From NCBI GenBank assembly GCA_003021005.1, contig PXRI01000017.1, positions 207,948 through 271,947 of the forward strand: a DNA stretch of 64,000 nucleotides, given 5' to 3'. Below, piece by piece: positions 8,707-17,993 of the stretch. The notes below the pieces were generated by a model that saw only the letters and a list, made by a program, of their open reading frames with translations, ran no database searches and was not told the origin of the DNA. The position numbers and the translations under genes are program-made. The DNA is from Halobacteriales archaeon QS_1_69_70 (GTDB lineage Archaea > Halobacteriota > Halobacteria > Halobacteriales > Haloarculaceae). Position 1 is the first letter of the stretch, and each line of letters opens with the position of its first letter.

Positions 8707-9103
8707 GGGGCCAGGTCTCGCTGTCGGTCGTCGAGGCGGCGGTCGGCGTCGTGCTCGTGCTCGCGGTGGCGACGGCGTTCGTGGTCCAGCCGGCCCAGCC
8801 CGACCGCGCGGCGCTCCAGCTCGAGGCGTGCGCGGCCGACGCTGTGACCGTGCTGTCGGGAGAGCCGCCGCGCCACCGGGGACAACCCGGCTCTCGGAGA
8901 TCGCCCGGTCGCGGGCGGCGTTCGAGCGCGAGCGTGCCGCACTCGACCACCGTGTCGACCGCATCCTCCCCGACCAGCTCATGTACCGCGTCGAGACGAT
9001 CCACGGCGCCGTCGGCTACCGCGTCCTCGCCGGCGTCCCCGTCGGCGCGACCACGGTCGCGACCGGTGCTGGGACGGTCACCATCCAGGGGTGGTACGCG
9101 TGA
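8703..9103 (+). pseudogene. Pilin-like protein gene (DUF7262-like), frameshifted
   Basis: Starts with GTG at 8703 as MRGQVSLSVVEAAVGVVLVL and is coherent to VTVLSGEPPRHRG near 8880. It then continues in another frame as GTTRLSEIARSRAAFERERA and ends TVTIQGWYA at 9103. Past the break the first frame becomes arginine/serine-rich nonsense running over the next gene. One missing base near 8878-8886 would restore it. The overlap of its stop with the next GTG shows the original operon layout. Confidence 0.7.
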
Positions 9104-9609
9104 GGGACCGCGCGCAGCTGGTGCTGGCGGCGGCCGTCGTGGCCGTCGCCCTCGCGCCCGCGGTCCTGGCGTACCTGCAGCTGGGCTACGCCGCCGACGT
9201 CAACGCCAGCGACGGCTACGACGCGCCGTCAGGGTGCTCGAACGTGCGGTCCACGCGGCGAGTGCAGGCGTCCCGGCGAACAACTCCTGGGGGCAGCGTC
9301 GCGGCGCCGTCGGGGCCGTCAGGGGCGACCTCGGTCCGCGGATCGAGTCGCTGGAGCGGCGCGTGTGACCGCCGGGACCGCGGTCCGGGTCCGGTACACG
9401 GGACGGCGGCGCGCGAATGGGCCGCCGCGAACTGTCCGGGCGGCGACGGCCGGCAGTTCGGCCCCTGTCGGGCGGACCGGGGCGTCGTCGTGCAGCGGCG
9501 GGCCGGCGAGACGCACCCCGTCGCGGTGGCGTTCGACCTGCGGGTGACGTCGGAACGAGGGCGGACCGACCTGACGGTGGTGGTGCGAAGCGTCGGACGA
9601 AGAGCGTGA
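9100..9609 (+). pseudogene. Pilin-like protein gene (DUF7261-like) with several frameshifts
   Basis: From the GTG at 9100, MRDRAQLVLAAAVVAVALAP reads well to DGYDAPSG near 9232. The next homologous block (RVLERAVHAASAGVPANNSW to RIESLERRV) lies in a second frame, a short VTAGTAVRVRYTG block in a third, and TAAREWAAANCPGG to the stop at 9609 back in the first. At least three small indels are needed to reconnect it. Last gene of the decayed pilus cluster; followed by convergent UbiA 17 nt later. Confidence 0.65.
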
Positions 9610-9626
9610 CTATAGGACATCCGCAC

Positions 9627-10499
9627 CTAGGGGACCCGCCGCCGGGTGAACCGGACCGTGCCCCAGGCGAAAAGCGGCATGGCCGGGAGCGTGGCGAGCG
9701 TGACGAGCCACGGGACGACGTCCGGCGTGGCGCCGGTGACGCCCATCGTGAGCGCGAGCAGCGTGCCGAACCCGGCGAGGACGGCGGCGGCGTAGGCGAC
9801 CCGGAGCCGCCGGGGCCGCCACCGGACGGCGAGGGTGTCCTTCCCGACGTCGGCGTCGGCGTAGCGGTCGGGCCACTGGGTCTCGAGCATGTTCGCAAGG
9901 ACGAACCACCCGAAGGGAACGACTGTGAGCACAGCGGTGTGGTCGAGGCCGCCGACGGCGGCGGCGCCGTAGCAGGGCAATGCGACACCGCCGAGGGCCG
10001 CGTTGCCCAGTTCCCCGAGGCCGCGGCGGGCGAACGCCAGCGGGGGCAGCGAGTACTGGACGCCGCCGAGGGCACCGACCGCGAGAATCCAGGCGGCGGG
10101 CCGCGGGAGGGCGCCGGTGGCGACGCCGACGGCCGCCGCGGCGCCGCCGAGGGTCAACGCCACCGCCGCAGCGTGCAGAACGACCGACGCCGGGACGTCG
10201 GTGGCCTGCAGCGCTCCGCTGCCGCCGGAGAAGGGCGTCCGGTCGCTCAACGCGTCGGTGTCGCGGTCGGCGTACTCGTTGGCGTAGTGGACACCGGCCG
10301 CCGTCGGGACGAGCGCCGCGAGGCCGGCGAGGACGCGGCGCCCGGCCAGCGGGCTGCCGTGGGCCACCGCGACTGCGACGCCGAGTGCGTAGACCGCGAC
10401 CACCAGCGCGATCTGGGCGGGCCGGCTCGCCGTCCACAGCGTCCAGGTCCGGGGGGCTCGGTCCCGGACGACCGGCGCGTCGCCGGGCGGGTCGGTCAC
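9627..10499 (-). CDS. UbiA-family prenyltransferase (MenA/UbiA-like)
   Basis: 290 residues with about eight membrane spans. The two aspartate-rich motifs of the superfamily are present: NEYADRDTD (first) and DRYADADVGKDT (second), which bind the prenyl diphosphate through Mg2+. It attaches a prenyl chain to an acceptor in the membrane; the acceptor (menaquinone precursor, lipid or other) is not evident. The GTG at 10499 sits 1 nt after the upstream gene's stop and is preferred, though an ATG at 10523 inside that gene is possible. Likely co-transcribed with the phosphoribosyltransferase. Confidence 0.85.
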   Translation of the reverse strand: MTDPPGDAPVVRDRAPRTWTLWTASRPAQIALVVAVYALGVAVAVAHGSPLAGRRVLAGLAALVPTAAGVHYANEYADRDTDALSDRTPFSGGSGALQATDVPASVVLHAAAVALTLGGAAAAVGVATGALPRPAAWILAVGALGGVQYSLPPLAFARRGLGELGNAALGGVALPCYGAAAVGGLDHTAVLTVVPFGWFVLANMLETQWPDRYADADVGKDTLAVRWRPRRLRVAYAAAVLAGFGTLLALTMGVTGATPDVVPWLVTLATLPAMPLFAWGTVRFTRRRVP

Positions 10500-10500
10500 G

Positions 10501-11193
10501 CTACGCGAGCGACCACCGGCCATCGTCGAGCCGCGTCGCGACGCCGCGACGCTCCATCTCCGCGAGGACCTCCCCGAGGCGGTTCGGCTGGGCGATCTCC
10601 ATCTCGATGCGGTCGATGTGATGGTACTCGGCGAGGTGGTGCCGGACGTCCTCGGCCGCGAACGCCTCCCCGTCGGCCTTCGTCATGACGCCCTCGACGA
10701 GGTCGACCATGTCCTCGAGGAAGTTCCACGGGTAGACGACCCAGGTCCACTCCTCGAGCCGCTCGCCGACGAACGCCGGCTCGAACTCGCTGGTCCCCAA
10801 CAGCTGGAGCGTCGCCGTCCGGACCTCTGCGGGGTCGCGGTCGGTGACGTACTCGTGGGCGCGGCGGATGGAGCCGCCGGTGTCGGCGATGTCGTCTATC
10901 AAGAGGACGTCCTTGCCGTCGACGCTGCCCGCCGGCATCGGGTACCGGACCTGCGGTTCGTCGGCCTTCACGCCGGTGCCGACGTAGTGCTCCATCTTGA
11001 GGCTCGCCAGGTCGTCCAGCCCGAGGAAGTCACAGAGACACCGGCCGGCGAACCAGCCGCCGCGGGCCAACGCGACCACGACGTCCGGCTCGAACTCGGC
11101 GGCCCTGACCTGGTCTGCGACGTCGCGACATAGCCCGTAGATGTACTCCCAGTTCGTGACGGTGCAGTCGAACTCCTCCGGGAGGTCGCTCAT
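10501..11193 (-). CDS. Purine-type phosphoribosyltransferase
   Basis: 230 residues. The PRPP-binding loop DVLLIDDIADTGGS around residue 110 and the upstream VVALARGGWFAG PPi loop define a type I phosphoribosyltransferase related to xanthine/guanine salvage enzymes. The start at ATG 11193 (MSDLPEEFDCTVTNWEY) is chosen because a TATA-like box lies about 28 nt upstream; the longer reading from 11370 covers the divergent promoter region. Base specificity cannot be read from sequence. Confidence 0.85.
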   Translation of the reverse strand: MSDLPEEFDCTVTNWEYIYGLCRDVADQVRAAEFEPDVVVALARGGWFAGRCLCDFLGLDDLASLKMEHYVGTGVKADEPQVRYPMPAGSVDGKDVLLIDDIADTGGSIRRAHEYVTDRDPAEVRTATLQLLGTSEFEPAFVGERLEEWTWVVYPWNFLEDMVDLVEGVMTKADGEAFAAEDVRHHLAEYHHIDRIEMEIAQPNRLGEVLAEMERRGVATRLDDGRWSLA

Positions 11194-11213
11194 GGCGGGG
11201 CGAACGCGGCCGG

Positions 11214-11290
11214 CACCCTTAATCTGTCCGTACGTGGACCGGACGTCGAGCGTTTCTTTGGACGGATTTGTCAGAGGACCTTTTAAGCTT
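11214..11290. promoter_or_regulatory. Divergent promoter region between the phosphoribosyltransferase and LVIVD genes
   Basis: On the plus strand CTTTTAAG near 11280-11287 lies about 26 nt before the ATG at 11309. On the minus strand ATTAAGG near 11217-11223 lies about 27 nt before the ATG at 11193. Both spacings fit leaderless transcription, leaving about 55 bp between the boxes for regulators. Confidence 0.5.
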
Positions 11291-11308
11291 CGTCCGGTCA
11301 GTCCGACC

Positions 11309-13480
11309 ATGGCGCAGGATCCACTACCGGACAGCACGCGACGGGCGGTTCTCAAGAGCATCGGGGCCACGCTCGGCGTCGGGGCGGTCGGCAGCGCCGC
11401 CGGCCACCCCGGCGGCTACGAGAAGGGGACGAGCGTCGACGGGCCCGGCGGGGAACCGTTCGGGCTCGACGACGGCGAGCCGTTCCGCAACGTGGCGGCG
11501 TACGGCTACCATAGCATCGGTAGTACCGGCCGGTCCAGCCTGAACGGCCAGGAAGGCCAACGGCACGTCGGTGACCGGAATGCGGAGGTCAGGTGTCACG
11601 GTGACATCGTCGTCACGTGTTTCCGCGCGTCGGACGACGAGGACGCCGGCCGACGGATGGCGGTGGTCGACATCAGCGAGTTCAACGACGCCGAGACGGA
11701 GGCGGAACTGGACGAGGCGGAGCTGTCGGTGACGGGGATCCTCCACAACGTCAACGCGGAGGCGAACCGGACGACCGACGTCAAGCTGAGCGACGACGGC
11801 GAGTACGCGTTCCTCGCGACGCAGGCGCTGTATCCCGGGCCGATCCGCGACGGCTCGAACGGGTCGACCGAGTTCACGGACCCGCGGTCGACGCCGCAGG
11901 CGACCGGCGGGGTCGTCGCCGTCGATATCTCCGACCGCGGGAACCCGCGGACGATCGACAGCGTGACGGAGGCGTTCTCGACGGGCGTCCACAACGTCTT
12001 CCACCACCGCATCGACGGCACGGAGTACGTCTTCGCCTGCAAGGACGCCGGCCTCATCTCGCCGGACAGCGGGCTGTACGTCCTCCGGTTCGACCGCGAA
12101 CCCGGCAAGTTGACGCTCGTCAACCGGTGGTCGGCCGACGGCAACGCCACCAGGGGCGGCGTCGGCACGCAGCACGGCCTCTCGTACGTCCACGACGTCG
12201 AGATCCACGACGACCCGCGGACGGGGCGACCGACCGCCTACCTCGCCGACTGGGACCGCGGCATGCGCGTGCTGGACGTCTCCGACCCGACGAACATCCA
12301 GCACGTCGGCCAGTTCGACATGAACCAGTCTCACTTCGCCGCGCCGTTCCCCGAACTCGTTGAGGACGCCGACGGGAACATGCGTCGGGTCGCCGTCGCC
12401 AGCCACGAGGAGCCGGACGAGCGGTTCGACCAGCGCATCGACACGGTCAACAACGAGCTGTACAACACGCCCCACACGAACAAGACCAACCCCAACTCTA
12501 CCGGGACGGTATTTTTGGTCGACTGCGAGGGGATCTACCCGGAGGACTCCCGGTGCGGCTGCGGCCACGAGGGCGGGCCGAAACAGCTGGGCGAACTCGA
12601 CAACTGGACCTGGAAGAACGCCGACACGGGCAAGGGGTTCGACGATGACACCACCCGGCAGGAACGACTGGACGCGATCGAGCAGACCGGCTTCAGCTTC
12701 CAGCTCAGCCCGCATAACTCTCAGCCGGCGGTCCACGAGGTCGATGGCGAGCAACGGTACATCATCCACCAGGGCCACTACCACGGCGGCGTCCGCTATC
12801 TGGAGGTCGAGCCGGGCAGCGCCGACGGCCTGACCGGCTTCGCCCGGCGGGACTACCGCCCCAGGACGAACCCGAACGCGGCAGGTCGCGACGGCAGCGA
12901 GACTATCGGGTGGATCAACCACGACACCGACTGGAACGTCACCGACGTCGGTCACGCCCGTCCGGTCAATCGCGAGACCGGCAACCTGTCGCCGGACTTC
13001 TGGGGCTCCGTCGAGCACAACGGCGTCACGTACCACGGCGACCGCAGCGCCGGCGTGTACGTCACAAAGCACACCGACCTCCCGATGACGTCGCCGCTGC
13101 CGCCGCTGGAGGCCGACCGCGCCGACGACGGGTCGGCCTTTCTCGCCGGCCAGACCAACCGCGTCGAGATCACCGTCGAGACCTTCGACCGGCCGAACGG
13201 CGACGCGGCCGCGGTCCACGTCCGCGACCGGATGCCCGGCGGCTACGAGGTCGTCGGCGGCGACGACGTCGAGACCTACCGGGAGGGCAACCGCACCGCC
13301 GTCGAGTTCACCGCGACCGTCGACCCCGGCGACTTCGCGACCCTCATCTACTTCGTGGAGGTGCCGGCCGAGCCCGGGTCCGGCACGTTCGGCCCCGTCG
13401 AGGTCAGCGCCGACGGCGACGAGTGGCGGGCCGAGGCCGGCACGACCGACTCGAACCTCGAGTCCGGCTTCAACGTCTGA
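11309..13480 (+). CDS. Tat-exported LVIVD-repeat beta-propeller protein
   Basis: 723 residues from ATG 11309. The N-terminus STRRAVLKSIGATLGVGAVG is a twin-arginine signal. The body has repeated blade motifs of the LVIVD type (MAVVDISEFND, GVVAVDISDRGNPRTID, MRVLDVSDPTNIQHVGQFD), with histidine-rich patches (HNVFHHRIDG, IHQGHYHGGVRYLEVE) and a CRCGH-type CGCGHEGG. A final 100-residue domain (NRVEITVETFDRPNG to FGPVEVSADG) looks like a secreted Ig-like module. Exact function unknown; surface binding or metal-dependent activity would be guesses. Start is supported by the TATA spacing. Confidence 0.8.
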   Translation: MAQDPLPDSTRRAVLKSIGATLGVGAVGSAAGHPGGYEKGTSVDGPGGEPFGLDDGEPFRNVAAYGYHSIGSTGRSSLNGQEGQRHVGDRNAEVRCHGDIVVTCFRASDDEDAGRRMAVVDISEFNDAETEAELDEAELSVTGILHNVNAEANRTTDVKLSDDGEYAFLATQALYPGPIRDGSNGSTEFTDPRSTPQATGGVVAVDISDRGNPRTIDSVTEAFSTGVHNVFHHRIDGTEYVFACKDAGLISPDSGLYVLRFDREPGKLTLVNRWSADGNATRGGVGTQHGLSYVHDVEIHDDPRTGRPTAYLADWDRGMRVLDVSDPTNIQHVGQFDMNQSHFAAPFPELVEDADGNMRRVAVASHEEPDERFDQRIDTVNNELYNTPHTNKTNPNSTGTVFLVDCEGIYPEDSRCGCGHEGGPKQLGELDNWTWKNADTGKGFDDDTTRQERLDAIEQTGFSFQLSPHNSQPAVHEVDGEQRYIIHQGHYHGGVRYLEVEPGSADGLTGFARRDYRPRTNPNAAGRDGSETIGWINHDTDWNVTDVGHARPVNRETGNLSPDFWGSVEHNGVTYHGDRSAGVYVTKHTDLPMTSPLPPLEADRADDGSAFLAGQTNRVEITVETFDRPNGDAAAVHVRDRMPGGYEVVGGDDVETYREGNRTAVEFTATVDPGDFATLIYFVEVPAEPGSGTFGPVEVSADGDEWRAEAGTTDSNLESGFNV

Positions 13481-13567
13481 GCCGGCCGCGCAGTCGGGGG
13501 TGGGGTCCTCCTGCCGTTACGCCGCGGGACGCCCGGACTTATGTCCCGCGGCGCGCTTGTCGGCGAT

Positions 13568-14470
13568 ATGGACACCCGACGCGCCCTGCTCGTCGACGCG
13601 TTCACCAGCGAGCCACTCGCCGGCAACGCCGCCGGCGTCGTGCCCGACGCCGGTGACCTGACCGAGGGACAGATGCAGGCCATCGCCCGCGAACTGCACG
13701 CCGCCGACACCGCCTTCCTCGCCGACAGCGACGCCGCCGACCGCCGGATCCGATACTTCACGCCCGTCCAGGAGGTCGACCTCTGCGGCCACGCCACCGT
13801 CGCCAGCCACGCCTGGCTCGCCGAGGCCGGCGAGATCGACGACGGCACCCACACCCTGGAGACGAACGTCGGGGTGCTCGAGATCGACGTCCGCGACGGG
13901 ACGGTGTGGATGACCCAGGACGTCGCCACCGTCGAGGAGGTCGACGCCGACGCAGAACGGGTCGCCGACGCGCTCGGGGCGGACGCGGCGACGCTACGGG
14001 ACGTCGGGGCCGACCTGCCGGTGGCCACCGCCTCGACCGGACTCGGCTTTCTCGTCGTCCCGGTGAACTTCCTGGAGGCCATCTCGGGGCTCTCGCCCGA
14101 CATGGCGGCGGTCGAGGCGCTGACCGACGAGTTCGACGTCACCGGCGTCTACGCGTTCAGCTTCGACGCCGTGGACGCCGAGTCGACGCTGCACGGCCGG
14201 ATGTTCGCGCCCGGCGCCGGCGTCGACGAGGACCCCGTCACCGGCACCGCCTCGGGCGCCGTCGGCGCCTACCTCCGGCACGTCGAGGCCTTCGACGGCG
14301 ACCTCCCCGAGGAGATGACCTTCGAGCAGGGCCACTTCCTCGACCGGCCGGGTCGCGTGCGGGTTCGCGCCCGCGCGGACCCGGTCGAGGTCGGCGGCCG
14401 CGCCGTCACGGCGCTTGACGGCTCCATCGTGGTGCCGGAGGCGGAGACCGACGACATCATCGAGGCCTGA
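13568..14470 (+). CDS. PhzF-family isomerase/epimerase-like protein
   Basis: 300 residues starting MDTRRALLVDAFTSEPLAGN, with the family's two mirrored halves: QMQAIARELHAADTAFL and YFTPVQEVDLCGHATVAS in the first, and FAPGAGVDEDPVTGTASGAVG in the second. The catalytic glutamate of PhzF (E45-type, in ANExxxSET) is replaced here by A-A-D in LHAADTAFL, so the activity may differ from the phenazine enzyme. An ATG 27 nt upstream would add nine residues. No biosynthetic cluster surrounds it. Confidence 0.85.
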   Translation: MDTRRALLVDAFTSEPLAGNAAGVVPDAGDLTEGQMQAIARELHAADTAFLADSDAADRRIRYFTPVQEVDLCGHATVASHAWLAEAGEIDDGTHTLETNVGVLEIDVRDGTVWMTQDVATVEEVDADAERVADALGADAATLRDVGADLPVATASTGLGFLVVPVNFLEAISGLSPDMAAVEALTDEFDVTGVYAFSFDAVDAESTLHGRMFAPGAGVDEDPVTGTASGAVGAYLRHVEAFDGDLPEEMTFEQGHFLDRPGRVRVRARADPVEVGGRAVTALDGSIVVPEAETDDIIEA

Positions 14471-14578
14471 CCCCGGCGGTGGGGCGTCCGCGCCGCGCTG
14501 TCGTCGGGGACGTCGGCGCGCGGCGGGCGGGAACGACACACATTTGACCCAGGCTGGCGACGTCCCGCACAAATTGCC

Positions 14579-16867
14579 ATGGCTGGAGCTGACACCGTGC
14601 GCTGGCTGGAGGACGTCCGGTCCGAGGACATCGGGTCGGTCGGCGGCAAGGGGGCCTCGCTCGGCGAGATGACCGCCGCAGGCCTCCCCGTGCCGCCCGG
14701 GTTCGTGGTCACCGCCGAGACCTACCGGACGTTCATCGAGGACACCGGCATCGCCGAGGACCTCTTCGCTGCCGTCGACGTCGACAGCGAGGATTCGGCG
14801 GCGCTTTCCGACGCCGAGGCGACCGCCGAGGACCTGATCCTCGACACCGAGATGCCGCCGTCGGTCCGCGAGGAGATCCTCGCCGCCTACGACGACCTCG
14901 AGGACGGCGAGGCGTTCGTCGCCGTCCGGTCGTCGGCCACGGCGGAGGACCTGCCGGAGGCCTCGTTTGCTGGTCAGCAGGAGACATTCCTGAACGCCAC
15001 CCGCGAGGACCTCGTCGACCGGGTCAAGCGGTGCTGGGCGTCGCTTTTCACCCAGCGGGCGATCTACTACCGGAACGAGCAGGGGTTCGACCACGACCTC
15101 GTCGACATCGCCGTCGTCGTCCAACGGATGGTCGACGCCGACAAGTCCGGCGTGCTGTTCACCTCAGACCCTTCGACGGGGGAGCCGCGGGTCACTATCG
15201 AGGCCGCCTGGGGCCTCGGAGAGGCCGTCGTCGCCGGGTCCGTCTCGCCGGACAACTACGTCGTCGATCGCGAGACCGGCGAGATGCTGGAGGCCACGGT
15301 CGCCGACAAGAAGGTGATGATGGAACGGGACGACGCGACCGGCGAGACCGTCGAGCGGGAGGTGCCCGAGGACCGCCGGACCGCACAGGTCCTCGAGGGC
15401 TCCGAGATCGGCGAGCTCCTCGAGCTCGGCGAGCGGGCGGAGGCCCACTACGACGAGCCGCAGGACGTCGAGTGGGCTATCGTGGACGGCGAGGAGCGGA
15501 GCGCCGCTGACGGTGGCGACGTCTACATGCTGCAGAGCCGGCCGATCACCACCATTTCCGAGGGAACCGCGAATGAGGCCGCCGCGGACGGCAACGGCGA
15601 CGTCCTCCTCGAAGGCCTGGGGGCCTCGCCCGGCATCGCCGCCGGCCCGGTCCGGGTCGTCCGGGAGCTCGACCAGCTCGACAAGGTCGGCGAGGGCGAC
15701 GTCATCGTCACGGAGATGACCACCCCTGACATGGTGCCGGCGATGAAGCGGGCAAGCGGCATCGTCACCGACGAGGGCGGGATGACGAGCCACGCCGCCA
15801 TCGTCTCTCGCGAACTCGGCGTGCCGGCCGTCGTCGGGACCGAGGACGGGAGCGACCGCCTCGGCGACGACCAGGTCGTCACGATCGACGGCGACAAGGG
15901 CGCCGTCACCGAGGGCGCGGCGGACCCGGAGGCGGAGACGGAGCCGCTGGAGGACGTCCGTCCACAGAACCCGGTCAAGCCGATGACCGCGACCGAGGTG
16001 AAGGTCAACGTCTCCATACCGGGGGCCGCCGAGCGTGCGGCCGCGACCGGCGCCGACGGCGTTGGCCTGCTCCGGCTGGAGCACATGATCCTCTCGACGA
16101 ACAAGACGCCGGCGCGGTACATCGAGGACCACGGGCCGGACGCGTACGTCGACGAGATCGTGCAGGGCGTCCGCGGCGTCGCCGACGAGTTCTACCCCCG
16201 GCCCGTCCGCGTTCGGACGCTCGACGCCCCGACCGACGAGTTCCGACAGCTGGAGGGCGGCGACGAGGAGCCCCACGAGCACAACCCGATGCTCGGCTAC
16301 CGCGGCATCCGCCGCAGCCTCGACCGGCCGTCGGTGTTCGCCCACGAACTCGAGGCGTTCCGGCAGCTGTACGAGTTGGGCTACGACAACGTCGAGGTCA
16401 TGTTCCCCCTCGTGAACGACGCCGAGGACGTCGTCCGCGCCCGGAACCTGATGGCCGACGCCGGCATCGACATGGATAGGCGGAGTTGGGGCGTGATGAT
16501 CGAGACGCCCGCCTCCGCGCTCGGGGTCGAGGCGATGGCCGAGGCCGGCATCGACTTCGCCTCGTTCGGGACGAACGACCTCACCCAGTACACCCTCGCC
16601 GTCGACCGGAACAACGGCAACGTCGCCGACCGGTTCGACGAACTCCACCCGGCGGTGCTCGACCTCGTCGGGACGACCATCGAGACGTGCCGCGAGCACG
16701 GGGTCGCCACGAGCATCTGCGGGCAGGCCGGCTCGAAGCCGGAGATGGTCCGGTTTCTGGTCAACGAGGGCGTCTCCTCCATCTCCGCGAACATCGACGC
16801 CGTCCGCGACGTCCAACACGAGGTCAAACGCGTCGAGCAGCAGCTGCTCCTGGATTCGGTCCGCTGA
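14579..16867 (+). CDS. ppsA: Phosphoenolpyruvate synthase
   Basis: 762 residues. Converts pyruvate + ATP + water to PEP + AMP + Pi, the entry step of gluconeogenesis from pyruvate. Domain order is canonical: N-terminal ATP-grasp (SVGGKGASLGEM, VAVRSSATAEDLPEASFAGQ), central phosphohistidine domain with catalytic His near residue 405 (GGMTSHAAIVSRELGVPAVV), and C-terminal PEP/pyruvate barrel with FGTNDLTQYTLAVDRNNG and the active-site Cys near 714 (SICGQAGSKPEM). Monocistronic. Works in the same direction as the FBPase/aldolase pair at 37.3-39 kb. Confidence 0.95.
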   Translation: MAGADTVRWLEDVRSEDIGSVGGKGASLGEMTAAGLPVPPGFVVTAETYRTFIEDTGIAEDLFAAVDVDSEDSAALSDAEATAEDLILDTEMPPSVREEILAAYDDLEDGEAFVAVRSSATAEDLPEASFAGQQETFLNATREDLVDRVKRCWASLFTQRAIYYRNEQGFDHDLVDIAVVVQRMVDADKSGVLFTSDPSTGEPRVTIEAAWGLGEAVVAGSVSPDNYVVDRETGEMLEATVADKKVMMERDDATGETVEREVPEDRRTAQVLEGSEIGELLELGERAEAHYDEPQDVEWAIVDGEERSAADGGDVYMLQSRPITTISEGTANEAAADGNGDVLLEGLGASPGIAAGPVRVVRELDQLDKVGEGDVIVTEMTTPDMVPAMKRASGIVTDEGGMTSHAAIVSRELGVPAVVGTEDGSDRLGDDQVVTIDGDKGAVTEGAADPEAETEPLEDVRPQNPVKPMTATEVKVNVSIPGAAERAAATGADGVGLLRLEHMILSTNKTPARYIEDHGPDAYVDEIVQGVRGVADEFYPRPVRVRTLDAPTDEFRQLEGGDEEPHEHNPMLGYRGIRRSLDRPSVFAHELEAFRQLYELGYDNVEVMFPLVNDAEDVVRARNLMADAGIDMDRRSWGVMIETPASALGVEAMAEAGIDFASFGTNDLTQYTLAVDRNNGNVADRFDELHPAVLDLVGTTIETCREHGVATSICGQAGSKPEMVRFLVNEGVSSISANIDAVRDVQHEVKRVEQQLLLDSVR

Positions 16868-16967
16868 TCGACCGGCGGGGCGGGGCGAACCCGGACGCAC
16901 GTGCCGCCGGGCCGGCCGGCCGGTCGGTACCGCGCCCCTTTTCACCAGCCGCCCCGACGTGCGTCGC

Positions 16968-17747
16968 ATGCGAGACGGCCTAGGGGCGGTGTTTCTGTGC
17001 GTGCTCGTGGCCGGCGCGGGCTGTTCGGCCGTCCCCGGGATCGGCGGGGACGGCCTCGGCGGTGACGAGGCGCCGACCGCGAACGAGGTCCCGGGCGTCG
17101 GGAACGGGACCCTCGAGAACGAGACGGCACTGCTGGACGCCCACGTCGAGGCGATCACCGAGACGGGGTTCAGCCAGACCATCTCGGTGAACTTCACCGA
17201 CGCCGGGGAGGGCGAGACCTACCCCGTCTCGCAGCGCCAGCGGACCGGCGTCGCCGCCGGCGCCACGGCCTACGAGTACCAGACCATCAGAGACGCGCAG
17301 GTCTCCTCGCGCATCGTCGCGTGGGGCAACGAGACCGTCGAGTACCGCCGCGGCGAGGCCGGGGGCGGCGACCCCCAGTACCGTCGGTCCGACCCCCGAC
17401 CGCCCGGGGAACTCGCCGGCCGCGAGGTGCTAGAGGGACGGCTCTCGGCCGACTTCGAGGTCGTCGACGTACAGGAGCGGCCTGACGCGCCGGACGTCGT
17501 GACCCTCGAGGTCAACAGGCTGCCCGAGGACAACGACGTCTTCGACGGCCAGGAGCACGTCTCGAACGTCCGCCGGTTCGAGGCCCAGCTCGTCGTCGAC
17601 CTCGAGGGCCGCGTCCACAGCTACGCCGCGGTCGCGGTCTACGACGTCGAGGGCGAGTCCGCGGACTACGACTACCAGTTCCAGATGACCGGCTTCGAGG
17701 ACCCGGGCGTCGAGCGACCCGACTGGGTCGACGAGGCCGGGGGCTGA
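16968..17747 (+). CDS. Secreted lipoprotein of unknown function (DUF7537-like)
   Basis: 259 residues from ATG 16968; an ATG three codons earlier also exists. MRDGLGAVFLCVLVAGAGCS carries a lipobox (VAGAGC), so the mature protein should be anchored by a lipid-modified cysteine. The exterior domain repeats YRR/EVL motifs and resembles haloarchaeal lipoproteins with a LolA-like shape (QTISVNFTDAGEGET; VVTLEVNRLPEDNDVF). Highly acidic. No obvious partner genes. Confidence 0.65.
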   Translation: MRDGLGAVFLCVLVAGAGCSAVPGIGGDGLGGDEAPTANEVPGVGNGTLENETALLDAHVEAITETGFSQTISVNFTDAGEGETYPVSQRQRTGVAAGATAYEYQTIRDAQVSSRIVAWGNETVEYRRGEAGGGDPQYRRSDPRPPGELAGREVLEGRLSADFEVVDVQERPDAPDVVTLEVNRLPEDNDVFDGQEHVSNVRRFEAQLVVDLEGRVHSYAAVAVYDVEGESADYDYQFQMTGFEDPGVERPDWVDEAGG

Positions 17748-17993
17748 CCGCTCCGGTCGGCCCGGCGGCGTGGCTTCGTCGGTGGCCTCCTCCGTGACCG
17801 CGCCGCCCGCACCCGGCGGTGACCGCTCGCTCGTTCGGCGGCGTTTCCGCTGGTCGCGGGTCGCTGGGGTCGTAATTCCCGGGGCTCGCGGGTCGCTTCG
17901 CTCCCCGCTCGCTCGTTCGGCGACCCTCCCTCCGGTCGGGTCGCCCGCGACCCGTTCTTTTCAAGTGGCTCAACCGTCTACGACCGACAACCG
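17748..17993. repeat. GC-rich low-complexity intergenic stretch upstream of dnaJ
   Basis: Contains the motif GCTCGCTCGTTCGGCG twice (about 17826 and 17910) plus mirrored CGGGTCGC/GCGACCCG blocks that can fold. Similar CGCTCG-rich stretches lie before tfs (26.5 kb) and before the carboxylase gene (37 kb). No coding potential that I accept. Confidence 0.5.

Noticed and set aside
11324..13219. 631-residue minus-strand frame opposite the LVIVD gene
   Set aside because: Val/Arg-rich mirror of the propeller gene, no motifs; shadow frame.
15164..17197. 677-residue minus-strand frame opposite ppsA
   Set aside because: Antisense shadow of a clearly recognised gene; composition atypical for haloarchaeal proteins.
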